From NCBI GenBank assembly GCA_963931925.1, contig OZ007579.1, positions 24,771,269-24,835,268 of the forward strand: a DNA stretch of 64,000 nt. The letters run 5' to 3'. The notes below the pieces were generated by a model, which saw only the letters and a list, made by a program, of their open reading frames with translations, made no database searches and had not been told where the DNA came from. Source of the DNA: Onchidella celtica. Its lineage: Eukaryota; Mollusca; Gastropoda; Systellommatophora; Onchidiidae. The stretch's first letter is position 1; every line of letters begins with the position of its first letter. Below are positions 10,401 to 20,345 of this stretch, one piece after another. The position numbers and the translations under genes are program-made.

Positions 10401-12191
10401 GCTGCGAGTAATAATTGCCTTGCGAGTTGCGGCCCCACCTGGCCATCTCTTGCGTAGGCCTGGTAATAAGTATGCTTTCTCTCCAGCTAGCTCGAAATGA
10501 TGACTCATCACTCACTGGGGCAAACTGTGGGGCTGGCCATGAAGGCTACTCCTGTGTAGCTTCGTCAGACACGTGCACTCTCTGGTCACTACTTGTGATG
10601 TGCACGGTCTTTGATCCGCGTAAATCACTATCGGTAATTTTTTTGGGTTGCGTGGGTGGTGGCATAGTGTGCGGTCAGTAAGAAAACAAAGCTTCTTTGG
10701 TATAAGCAAGATCTTAAGAGATGATTAGACGGGTGGGCGGGCATAAATATATTGTGTGCGTGGGTGGTGGAGGTAGACAATGCTTGCTAGGCCTACGCAA
10801 GACATGATTGGACGGGTGGGCGGGCATAAATTTATTGATTGCGTGGGTGGTGGTGTACAGTGCTGTCACGGCACATGGTCAGCAAGTAGACAACGCTTGC
10901 TAGGCCTACGCAAGACATAATTGGACGGGTGGGCAGGCGGGCAAATGTAAATTTATTGATTGCAAGGGGGGTAGTGCAATGCGCTGTCATGACACGTGGT
11001 CAGTAAGGAAACAAAGCATTGTCGGCCTGAGTGAGAGGTGACTCTCACGGATGGGCGTGCAGTAACAGACAAAGAACAATATATGTCTGACTCGCTACAC
11101 GCTGTACTGCGGCCGCTCCCACAATTTGCCGTATGCACTCAGAATTAATTCTCTCACTATAACAAGTGTTCTGATTATCGATTGCTGTTATTCAAGTATT
11201 TTAATATATAGCTTATATAGTAGAAAAAACGGGGATTTAAAATGTTCTCGCTATAGGCAAAGTTCTCGTTATTAGCAGTGTCGTTAAACATGATGGTCCA
11301 CTGTAACTTGTAATGATTTCTGAATTTATCTGTCTTACTTAAAAGTGGTTATCTTGTCAACATTGTTTTATTTGCAGAGAACTACCCACTGGTAAAATGT
11401 GTAATGTCACTCCAGATGACCATCAAGTGTTTAAGGACCCAGATGATGGCAAGGAATCAGTTTCTACTCTTAATCAGATACAGACATTCAGATGTGGGAA
11501 TGGGCAGGATGGAGAACAGGATTTTGCCATCGAGTTGTCACCTTTCAGTGGAAGGAAACATTTTCCTTTTCACAACAAAAAGAATCGGCATAAGTCAATC
11601 GCCTTGGACTCAAATAGTTCAGGCAGGCAAATTCAGTATGAGAGTGACAATAGTAGATCAGACTCTTTTTCTTTCAGAAAAAAAGTGACAAACACAACAG
11701 TAACACCAGACTGCACTGGAGGTTCCCTTAGTTGTGTGGAAAAACAGGACAATATTCAGGGGAATGACGTCAATAATACAGCTCAAAACCTTTGCGTAAA
11801 GAATGGGCTCAACAAGGTACTGGCCACCGGTGATAATTCTTTGATGCTGAACAAAAGTAATAAAAAATGCCCAATTCAGCCGGTCCCAACCTCATCAAAG
11901 TGGGGCGCATTTATAGAGCTTGAAGAAAACTCTGATGATGGTGACAGTGAGGATGATGAACTTGGTGGTGATGTGAGAGGTCCTTTGGTGCTTAGCCATC
12001 CCAGCTTTAGTGTAGCTAACGGACCGAATGCCGAGCTAAAAGCACCTGTACAAGATGAGGTCACAACTGTGAATTTGAGAACTTTTTTGTCTGTGTCACA
12101 TTCCACAGACAACACTGCAGCTGTTGTAGAAAAGGGGAGAAATGCCTTCCAGCTAGAATTTTTGCCTGATGAAGCTGCTCAGGATTTTTGA
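4429..12191 (+). CDS. MRNIP: MRN complex-interacting protein (MRNIP), four exons
   Basis: Coding exons are 4429-4548, 6617-6802, 7324-7523 and 11378-12191; all introns are GT-AG and phases agree (0, 0, 2). The product has 439 aa to the first stop. Known MRNIP proteins bind MRE11-RAD50-NBS1 in the nucleus and act in DNA damage signalling and fork protection. Exon 1 gives a zinc-ribbon-like module (C10, C13, C29, C32). Exon 2 starts with a G-x-G-x-D-C-R-R-H-V-Q-K-L-N motif diagnostic of the family. Exon 3 has S-R-W-S-S-Y-L, matching the vertebrate SRWxxYL block. Exon 4 has T-S-S-K-W at 340-344 followed by an acidic run. The family's acidic, Phe-containing C-terminus lies past the TGA at 12189-12191 in the same frame. 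A CAG with a pyrimidine tract just before codon 4 could instead be a splice acceptor, but the N-terminus fits the family as it stands. Confidence 0.85.
4564..4770 (-). mobile_element. MITE, family 1
   Basis: The ends GGAGTACCTTACTCGAGCGC and GCGCTCGAGTACGGAACTCC are near-perfect inverted repeats, giving a 207-bp element. Its interior, read on the minus strand, contains GATACAAACTGACTAGAC. That core recurs at 30222-30356, 34771-34912 and 57800-57915. No coding capacity. Confidence 0.7.
5265..5352 (+). other. Degenerate tRNA-like sequence
   Basis: GTTCTT near 5270 and AAGAAC near 5346 can pair as a six-base acceptor stem. A B-box-like GGTTCGAATCTCC lies 13 bases before the 3' half of that stem, and a GGTGGC near the start resembles an A box. 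The anticodon arm is not convincing and the middle is long. It is probably a tRNA pseudogene or SINE head. Confidence 0.3.
5745..6130 (-). repeat. SINE-like repeat, copy 1
   Basis: It shares extended similarity with 29545-29905, including CATTTTTATTTC...AGCAACTGTC and the word CATCTGCGAATAAG. On the minus strand it contains a tRNA-like B-box block, GTGGGTTCCACTCCACG, near 5955-5975. A tRNA-derived SINE or short composite retroelement is likely. Confidence 0.55.
6803..7323 (+). other. MRNIP intron 2
   Basis: 521 bp, GT-AG. The acceptor follows a clear pyrimidine tract (TTTTTCTCCTTTTTTCCCC). Nothing else recognised. Confidence 0.6.
8191..9500. mobile_element. Decayed DNA transposon with CAGTGGA termini, in MRNIP intron 3
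   Basis: Left end CAGTGGAGCCCAAGTAAACC and right end GGACTCCACTG form short inverted termini. Subterminal blocks containing GTAAACCGAACTTT occur near both ends (8205 and 9432). Tigger/pogo-type elements have CAGTGGAAC-like ends and TA target sites; TA precedes the left end, but the right flank is CA. A 152-codon minus-strand frame at 8165-8623 lies inside and I do not recognise it. Confidence 0.5.
9930..11305. mobile_element. Tigger/pogo-like non-autonomous DNA transposon in MRNIP intron 3
   Basis: The ends are TACAGTGGAACTTGGTTATT and, at the other end, ...GGTCCACTGTA. They are inverted, TA at both edges is consistent with a TA target duplication, and the subterminal words TTATTATGAG / CTCGTTATTAG also pair. 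No intact transposase. The right end lies about 70 bp before the exon 4 acceptor. Confidence 0.65.
10715..10990. repeat. G-rich tandem repeats inside the Tigger-like element
   Basis: Three diverged copies contain ATTGGACGGGTGGGCGGGC followed by ATAAATTTATTGATTGCG. The second and third are separated by GCTTGCTAGGCCTACGCAAG blocks. Composition is much more GC-rich than the surrounding intron. Confidence 0.65.
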
Positions 12192-12449
12192 CAGGAGTAC
12201 AGAGAAACTGATTTAAGCCCAGAACAAATGCCACACAAAGATGTTCTCACAGATTTTAATGTTTCAAGGTGCAACAGTGAAACCTCAAAGTCAGTTGGTT
12301 TTGGTGATGTCAATGATTTTAGCGATACGATTTTGTCATCCACAATTAACCATTCAAAAGGTGATACTGATACCTATACTGCTAAAACATCCACTGGTGT
12401 ATTGTTTGATCTTGGCTTTGATATTGAAGCAGAAGATTTTGAATTGTGA
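12192..12449 (+). CDS. In-frame continuation of MRNIP after a TGA codon
   Basis: Directly after the TGA at 12189-12191 the same frame runs 85 more sense codons to TGA at 12447-12449. It ends in F-D-L-G-F-D-I-E-A-E-D-F-E-L, which resembles the conserved acidic C-terminus of vertebrate MRNIP (D-L-F-x-x-G-x-D-F). The downstream part therefore looks like coding sequence. Explanations: stop-codon readthrough (context TGA-C), a short facultative intron ending at the CAG at 12192-12194 (for example donor GTCACA at 12060), a nonsense allele, or a sequence error. Confidence 0.6.
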   Translation, partial: QEYRETDLSPEQMPHKDVLTDFNVSRCNSETSKSVGFGDVNDFSDTILSSTINHSKGDTDTYTAKTSTGVLFDLGFDIEAEDFEL

Positions 12450-12572
12450 ATGGAAAACAAGCACATGTATATTTGCCATCATTTGTATATTTTTTTTTTT
12501 TCGTTAATGAAATATTTTATGTCTATGGGAGGAAGCTGCTGATTGTATTCAATGGGTATGTAAAAGTTGCAC

Positions 12573-13590
12573 TAGGTAGTCCATATTGATTTTTTACTTA
12601 TAACACCAGTTATTGTCGGTCTTATGGAGCTTGCTTTTCCAAGAATTTTGATACCAAATTTATGATTCTGGCTTAAACGCTTTGAAAGTTATGGCATTTT
12701 CAAAAGTGAACAACACCTCAAATTTGCTCCCTTTTGTAAATTGCATGTATTGAAAGTCCAACTTTAACCACCCATAAAATGACGATTTACTGAGTCACGG
12801 CATTGAAAATTTCTAAGTCAAGGGGGTATACATAACGCTCAGTTATTTTCAAAAGATACAAATATAATACAAGCATCTCATTTTACTTTTTTTTAGTGAT
12901 CAAACTTCATCCGACGTCAATTTTTTGTGAACTCTTAAAAGGGAGACAAATATAACGTTTTGTTTTTTTAATTGAAAAAGAGGTCAACTGTGTTCTGCTA
13001 TTTACTTAGCATTGAGTGTCGGACAAAAATGACGAAATCAAGCATTGGGTGGGTCTATAAAAAAGGTCAGCGCTTTGCACTGAAACATACCCCACGTCTG
13101 ATTTTGCCATACCCTAATACAAAGGCTGAGGTTCATTTGTGTATAATTTTGATCTTAATCTATTAAAGTTTCCACCAGTTTCTCGGTAAACAAACTTTTC
13201 AACGAATGATTTTCAATGGAATTTCAACTCAAAACAATGAAAAATACATTGAATTAAACTTCATTTATCTGGCTTTCTGTGTGAGTTATTTTCAAATATG
13301 TGCACTACATTGCGATCCTTTGTTATGAGGGGGTCAAACAGGTATATGCAGCTCAGTGTGAAAATGGCAAGACTATGTCCAGATCAACCAATAAAAATAC
13401 ACAGCCGGCCACACACTTTGAACAATACAAAAGATAATATATTTTGACAGAGGAAGAACCAAACTTTATTCTGACTTAGGATACTTGCCATTTTTACACA
13501 AACACACAGCAGTAGTAGCCTTGTAATGTTGGCCTAGAATTATGCCAAAACAGGATTTCACCCCCTTAGCGGGGCAGTTTGGATTACCAA
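12573..13590 (+). mobile_element. hAT-like non-autonomous transposon, copy 1
   Basis: Left end TAGGTAGTCCATATTG and right end CAGTTTGGATTACCAA are inverted. They are flanked by GTTGCAC (12566-12572) and ATTGCAC (13591-13597), a 7-bp near-perfect target duplication. The 1018-bp element is homologous over most of its length to 27085-27953. No coding frame survives. It begins about 120 bp past the MRNIP terminal stop, so it may lie in the 3'UTR. Confidence 0.75.
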
Positions 13591-16500
13591 ATTGCACCAA
13601 CTTGTCCTTGATGAATTAAGAGAATACATGTATTCTCAAAATCACTCACTTTGCCAACATTTGGAAGAGGTGCATCTTTCAGATGAACATTTAAACTATC
13701 CTAAAATGTAGGAAGCAATTCAAACAGCAAATCTGACAGGACCACTTGAGCTTGCAAAATAGACCAAAGAGAAAATTAGATTTGTTTGACGAAAAATCAG
13801 AAGCAAAGAAGAAAAGCAAAGATAAAAGGACATCCAAGCAATTCCATAATTATTAACGTACAAGCCTGGTGGATATTGACAAAATTATCAAGCAAGAAGT
13901 TTTTGTTTTTCCAAATATTTCAATACAAGATGTCATTGCAAGACTGCAAAAAGGATTAGCGAAGCAAGGCAAAATGCACAATCCATGTTTAACAAACATT
14001 TTTGCCGTTTATTATATAGATCTATGAAAATGTGGCATGGAGAGGAAAGACAACCTGGAAGAATGCAACGTTCATGGGTGGAGTGGTTGGGGTCTGTCAT
14101 CAACATTTCACCTTCACATGCAAGAAAACTGCTGGTAGAACTTATTAGCCAATAACATGGTTTATTGTGTTGGACTGCGATTTACTGAAATTAATAATTT
14201 AAAAAACCAAACAGAAGAAATGTTGAAAATTCAAGACTATTAACAGTGCGGGAAACAGCTCGTTACTCTACCAAATACATCAGCAGTATAGGAAATGTTT
14301 TAGTAATACCTCTTATTTTTTAATAGAATTTTTCATCAACTTCACATGTATAAGCTTACAACTTTGAAAGACTATTTCATTCATAATTTTACCATGAAAT
14401 TCATCTTTAAATTTATTGATAACTTTTTTACATTAAATATGATCTATTTGAATGAAGAAAGTGATCTTTGGTTAATCGCTAGTACTTTACATCTAAATCA
14501 TCAAATATATATACATGTACATATATTTTCTTCATTTCATAAATATCATTCATTCTAATGTTTAGGAAATAACTGTCCGTATCAAATCCAATTACATATA
14601 CTTCATTATATATATTTCCAGTGAGTATTTATTACATCGTAGTTAAAAACATGACTAATTTGCTGTAATCCAAAATACACGTTCCTAAATTTATAGGTTT
14701 GTTAAATTTGACACACATTAAATTACATGTATAATTAGCAATTCTATTTAGGTTTTCATTGATAAATATTGAACTTCTGAAATTTGGTTTACTGACCATC
14801 TTCAAGGCTATTTCATTATCAGTTATTAATTCAAAATCCATAAATTTGTCTTAATAATCTTATGTTTTCATTTATTTTTAATTTCTCTGGAGGTAATGGA
14901 AATTTACTAGTAGATATTATATGTATTGCTTTAACTGTATATATATTCTGAATTACCAAATAGAAAATGTATTGTGGTCAAACCCTCTCCAGTTTTTAAT
15001 TCCTCCTGTAAAGTTGACATTTCTAGACTTGAGTGGTTCGTAACTGAGACTATCATAATGTCCACTGTCATCTTGGGAATATTCCCAGAAACTCCAGTGG
15101 ACTTGGGATTTCCCTGCATCTTGTGGGTCTGATTTACATGCATGTACTTTGTAGGCCTACAGTGTAGAATGACTGCAGCTGTATGTCAAGGACTTGATGT
15201 ACACAATACAACAAAGCCATGGGATTTTTTTTTATATACATACACTAACATTCAAGTGCTCAGACAAACATACACACATGATGATGTACATGTACTTACA
15301 CTGATGGACGCAACGAACTGATTCAACATGGAGTTGTTAGTGAACAAACAGTTTTTAATTTCAAAACTTCAAAACAAAATTTATTTGCCAATGAAAACAA
15401 CTACATGATAATCACTGTATCAGGCACATCAAATATCACTGGATATAACCAACGATGGATAGTCATACTTATGGTTTAGAAAAATGTTTAAAGGCAATTT
15501 TAAAAGGAGCGTTATATTACTGCCTCTTTGGGGGAGCAGTATCTGAATACAGTCAGTAATGTAGCACACAAAAACAACTTTTTCAACACCACTATGCTGC
15601 AATAATGAAAGGCAGACCAAGGAAAGACAGGTTTTCATCTGAAAATAGTGAAAGAAGAGGGGTGGGATGGGGGGACCACCATGACATACATGTACACACA
15701 AATATCAGAACATTCTTTGACACAAGTGTGATAGAAAAAGAATATGTACAAGCCAAATACATACACATATATTATTTTTTTCATCTGCACGTAAGATTTG
15801 AATGAGTGCCGATAAAGAATATCAACTGCTGTCAAATATCCACTGTAGTTCATGAGCATCTGAACATCTGTCACATGTGAGTGAATCCCCACATTACATG
15901 ATCACATTCACATACAATATGCAATTAGAAAACAATGCTACGCATGTACTGTTCTGAACTGATACACTTGTTAATGATTACCCATAATATACAGTGTAAA
16001 TGTATTTGGCATCCATCGCAGCAGAGAATGGAGAAGACAGGGGAGAAGAAAGACCTGCATCAGGAAGCTCACACAGTGTCAGCAAACAGCAAAATCCACT
16101 CTCCAAAGACGTTTTTATCACTGTGTATACCGGTACATCTAATTCCATTGCCCACTGAAACTGCTGGCAATAATACCAGTGTAAAAAAACATCAATGCTC
16201 CTTCACTCAGAAACCCATTCAAATACACAAGATAATACTAATACTGCACACAAATGATCATTCAATGTCACACTGACTCGGGGTTTCCACTACATCAGGA
16301 CTTAAAGTATTCAACAACTGTACGCAACAAGGATGCCATTCGGCATTAAGCAATTGTGGTTTAAAAAGAAGTTTTTAACACAGTTTCTAAAAATGGAATG
16401 AATGTGGTTTTATCCAATTATGGCCAATTTTATGAAGACATTTAAAACTAACTGTTATACACTGTTGTAACATTCCATTCAAATGTGACCCAAGGCCAAA

Positions 16501-18984
16501 AGGCTAAAGACAAAGTATATATATGATGTTCTCATCAATATCAGTGATGACACACGGGAAGATAAGATCGAAACTATAGATAACTATGTATTGAAATTCT
16601 TGGAATAGCTGGTTTTCACAAGAAGAGAGCCCCCTCAAACATGTGTTTCGGCCCTTGAAATTTGAATACACTAAAACATAGACAAGCCTGAAAAAATAAG
16701 TACATGTATAACTTCCTCGGTAACACAATTGGATCCATAAAACTACACTGGAGTTTCTTTCTTTTTTTTTTCACGTTATCATGCTTGATACCAACAGTGT
16801 TTTTCTAATGTAGCTTTCATCTATTGGCTCGTTATTCTCAAAAGTTGGATACAAATTTAAAATTTAAATGACATGAAAGACAATGAAGAAAGCTAACATG
16901 GTGTCCCCATGTAAGACATCATCAAGCAATATCACATATTATATCTCCAAACTCCTGGAGATATAATTTATTTAAAAAAAAACTAACAGTATCTTTGTCT
17001 GGTTATAACATGTTTACAAAACAATCAAAGCCAACAAAGACTTTCTTCTAATGTTCTTTTACCTGTTTTCCAACACCTTCAAGAAAATCTGTGAAAACAC
17101 ATTTCAGCAAACATTGAAAATTTACTATAAATTTTGTCAATACCATTTGTTGTCTTCTGACTACCAATAACAATTTGAACATAACAATATACATGTATAA
17201 GTCCTCTCCTTCACAATCAAGCACCAAACAATGGACTAGAGCAAAATCATCAAAACAAACATACATGGCTTTGTTGTGCAAACTTTGCCATTCTGGTGAT
17301 TGTCATTCATTGACGCTCACTAGAAAGGATAAAATACTAGACTGACGCATCACCGTTCTTTAACAACAGCCTATGAGTTCAGTTTCCATGAGGTTCCCAC
17401 AGCCAACCTATAATATTTTTATTAAAAGTTCTTCCACATAATCCAAACAAGTAAATTCAATATCGCTATAATATTTGGCACTAAAAATGGCACCTGAAAA
17501 ATTAACGATTTTGATATGTAAAGTACCTGTGCATGATTAGTACTTTTAATCAATATTTGTGCTACATGTGTAATATACTAAATGTGTTCTTATACTAAAA
17601 TATACATGTATGTGTGATTTCTCTGACATTATTCAATTTTCTATTCTGCTTCGATAAATCCTCATTAAATCCACCCCAAATATTAAAGCCAATAATTCTG
17701 CACCCTGAATTGACACCCATTTGCAGTGAAGCCTCCCCAAAAATTAGAACCAATATTTCTGCATCCTGGATTATATGAAACACCATTTACCATTATGCCC
17801 CCCCCCCCCCCCCCCCCAATATTAGGCCAATACTGTATTCTTGCACCTCAGATAATAATAATATGACACACCATTTGCAGGGAAAAGAAATTCAATCATT
17901 TTAACTACATCAACAGGAAAAATGAAATACAGAAAGAAAAGCAGAGTCAATTATAATGTGTTAAAGCTTATCAAACAAAATCAAAATATGGCAAAAAGAA
18001 AAAAAGTTGTTTCAAGCCTTGCTGCGATTCCACGGTTTTTCTGTGGTTGTTAAATTTCGTTAAAGTCAAACAAAATGTACTGCTTTCTAATCTAAGTCTC
18101 CACCAACTGCAAAATTTACAAACTTGTGCAACAAAGTGGAACTTCAAAACAAAAATCCACATCAAAATTTGTAACATGAATACATCACGAAGCTGTCATT
18201 ATGTATTGTGCTTTGAGGTTTTATTCAGTTTAAATTAAAATGCATGTAGTACAAGATGAACTGACAAATGTAACAAAGTATCAGCCCTCAACTCCACTCT
18301 GTACAGCAAAAACAAAAAAAAGTAGTTGCTAAAGAGTGTCACTGTCAGACTGAGAGATCAATGCAAATCAATGTCACTACAAATGTCAATCAAATAATCT
18401 AAGGTGAAAAAAAAAAAAAAAAAGCAAAATATAATACTGCCTAGAAACATGAACAAAGTGGATAATTGGAAGGATTCATCGGCACTGGATAAAATTACTG
18501 ACCATCGCATTCAATGATGGAAACTGTCATATCATCTCATTCACTCTTTTATTCTATTTTTCTCTCATGTGCTCAAGATCAGAGGGACATTCAGTTGCTT
18601 TGCTCTCATTTAATTTACAATATTAAGGTTGATTCCTTAGATACATATTGATTGAACAAGATTTTTTTTTTTTTTTTGAATCAACATACTTTTGATAATA
18701 ATAAAAGAGTAAATATCTCAAATTTGACCTGTTCTGTCCTTCATGATACAGGTAAGTTAAGCGCTCGCCTTCTTGTTGTATGGCTGTTGTTATCTATTCG
18801 CCCCATCGTCATGAAACTGAAGATATATTTTAGAACATATTCTTATTACATTCTCTTCTTCTTCTCCTTCTTCTCCTCCACCTTCATTTTTTTCTTCCCT
18901 TCTTTTGTTGGACATGTTTGCCATTTGTTATTACAGGTTCATGAAAGACACTGTCATTTCAAATTTGTGGTTGCCTGAAAAGCC
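13591..18984. other. AT-rich intergenic region
   Basis: No gene recognised on either strand. Short frames are scattered and lack splice-site or family support. Notable items are a poly-C run at about 17797-17817, poly-A at 18404-18423 and many ACATGTA words. It lies between the 3' ends of two convergent genes, so 3'UTR sequence could extend into it. Confidence 0.4.
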
Positions 18985-19915
18985 GCTCAGTGGTAACTGA
19001 AGACCAGGCTAAGTTTCTGGATGGATCCAAAGTTGAAACTGGGTTGAAGGCAACTCGGTTCTCACAGATGTAAAGAAGGTGATTCCCGGAATCCTACTGG
19101 ACTTCTACACCTGTGCCAGAAAATTTCTAAAAGTAAAAGCAATGGTACAAAAAATGTTGGAGAAAACGCCTCTGAAGTTGACACTTGTCCGGAATTTGTA
19201 GTGGCTGAATCCAATTGTAGTGGTCAATGACACTGACAAAGGGATTCGGCGGTCAAAGGTGGCCCTGTCTGATATCGGACAGGTCAACCCAGACATCAGC
19301 AATAGTGTTATCGCCCAGTACAAACAGTTCATCAACTCAGCAAAAGTGAGCAACTGCACAGCTGAGTTTTCCACATTCAGTGCTGAGACTCAAGGCTTAG
19401 ATGAATTTCTATTTCACATCTGGCCAAGCCACCACACCTGTCTCACCTTTGGAGTGTGGTGAAACCACTCCTACTGCTTTCACATGGTCAGGCACAGGTA
19501 AAGAAGGGTTTCAGCTTCAACAAACGGGCCACCTCCACTGACCTCCAAGAAAAGAGTTTGATAGCCAGACTGTCAATTGTGGACCACGTCAACTACACTG
19601 GAGGGCTTCAAAATGCCTGCATCACTCCAGAGATGCGGCTTGAAAGAATAGACAGAGAGAGAGAGAGGGACTTTAAGGAATCAGAGGGCATGAAAATGAA
19701 AAACGCTCATTAAGAAAAAAGATGCTGATGATCTGGAAAAAGAAGCGGGCAGGTTGTCTGAGAGAGCAGAAGACAAACTCTCTGGTTGTGGAAGCAACAA
19801 TTCAGCCAAAATATTTTTTACAGGCAAATGCTATGGGAGGTCGGCAAAGGCGGGAGAAAAGAAGCAGAGAAGATGGCAGAAGAAATCAAAGACAAGCTAA
19901 CTGACCTGGCCAGTC
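18985..19915 (+). pseudogene. Decayed transposase-like gene, C-terminal part
   Basis: Several plus-strand frames joined by frameshifts and stops read as one decayed protein. Segments include N-S-V-I-A-Q-Y-K-Q-F-I-N-S near 19305 and V-K-P-L-L-L-L-S-H-G-Q-A-Q-V-K-K-G-F-S near 19456, then a charged coiled-coil tail to 19905. The block L-L-L-S-H-G-Q-A-x-V-x-x-G-F-S resembles the C-terminal dimerisation region of hAT-like transposase families repeated in mollusc and cnidarian genomes. That assignment is family memory, not a search. The copy cannot encode a full protein. Confidence 0.55.
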
Positions 19916-19969
19916 TTTAGATTTCTAAGGGGAAAGGGTGGGGGGGGGGGGTGTTTATAATAACTGGTA

Positions 19970-20335
19970 AAGCTGTGTGTATTATATTCTGCACAAGAGG
20001 ACAAGGTGTGTATTATATATTCTACAAAAGGACAAGGTGTGTTGTATTTTCAACAACAGGACAGAATATGTAATATATTTTCTACAAAAGGACAGGGAGT
20101 GTACTATATTTTCCACATGAGGACAATGTGTGTTGTACTTGTAATTTCAGCCAGAGGACAGATTATATGTATTATATTTTCTGCAAGAGGGCAGGGTGTG
20201 CATTATATTTTCTGTAAAAGGACAGGATATGTAATTGTATTATATTTTCTGCAAAAGGACAGGGTATGTATCAAACTATTATATTTTCTACAAGAGGATA
20301 GGATGTGTGCTGTATTACAAGACAGCAGGAGAGAG
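19970..20335 (+). repeat. Minisatellite of about 35-45 bp units
   Basis: About ten diverged units share GTATTATATTTTCTRCAAAAGG and GGACAGGGTGTG. They directly follow the decayed transposase gene. The translated frame across them is a repeat artefact. Confidence 0.8.
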
Positions 20336-20345
20336 CTTGGTGAGT

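Noticed and set aside
15635..16276. Frames of 85-113 codons on both strands
   Set aside because: Mutually overlapping, low complexity, without splice sites or family motifs.
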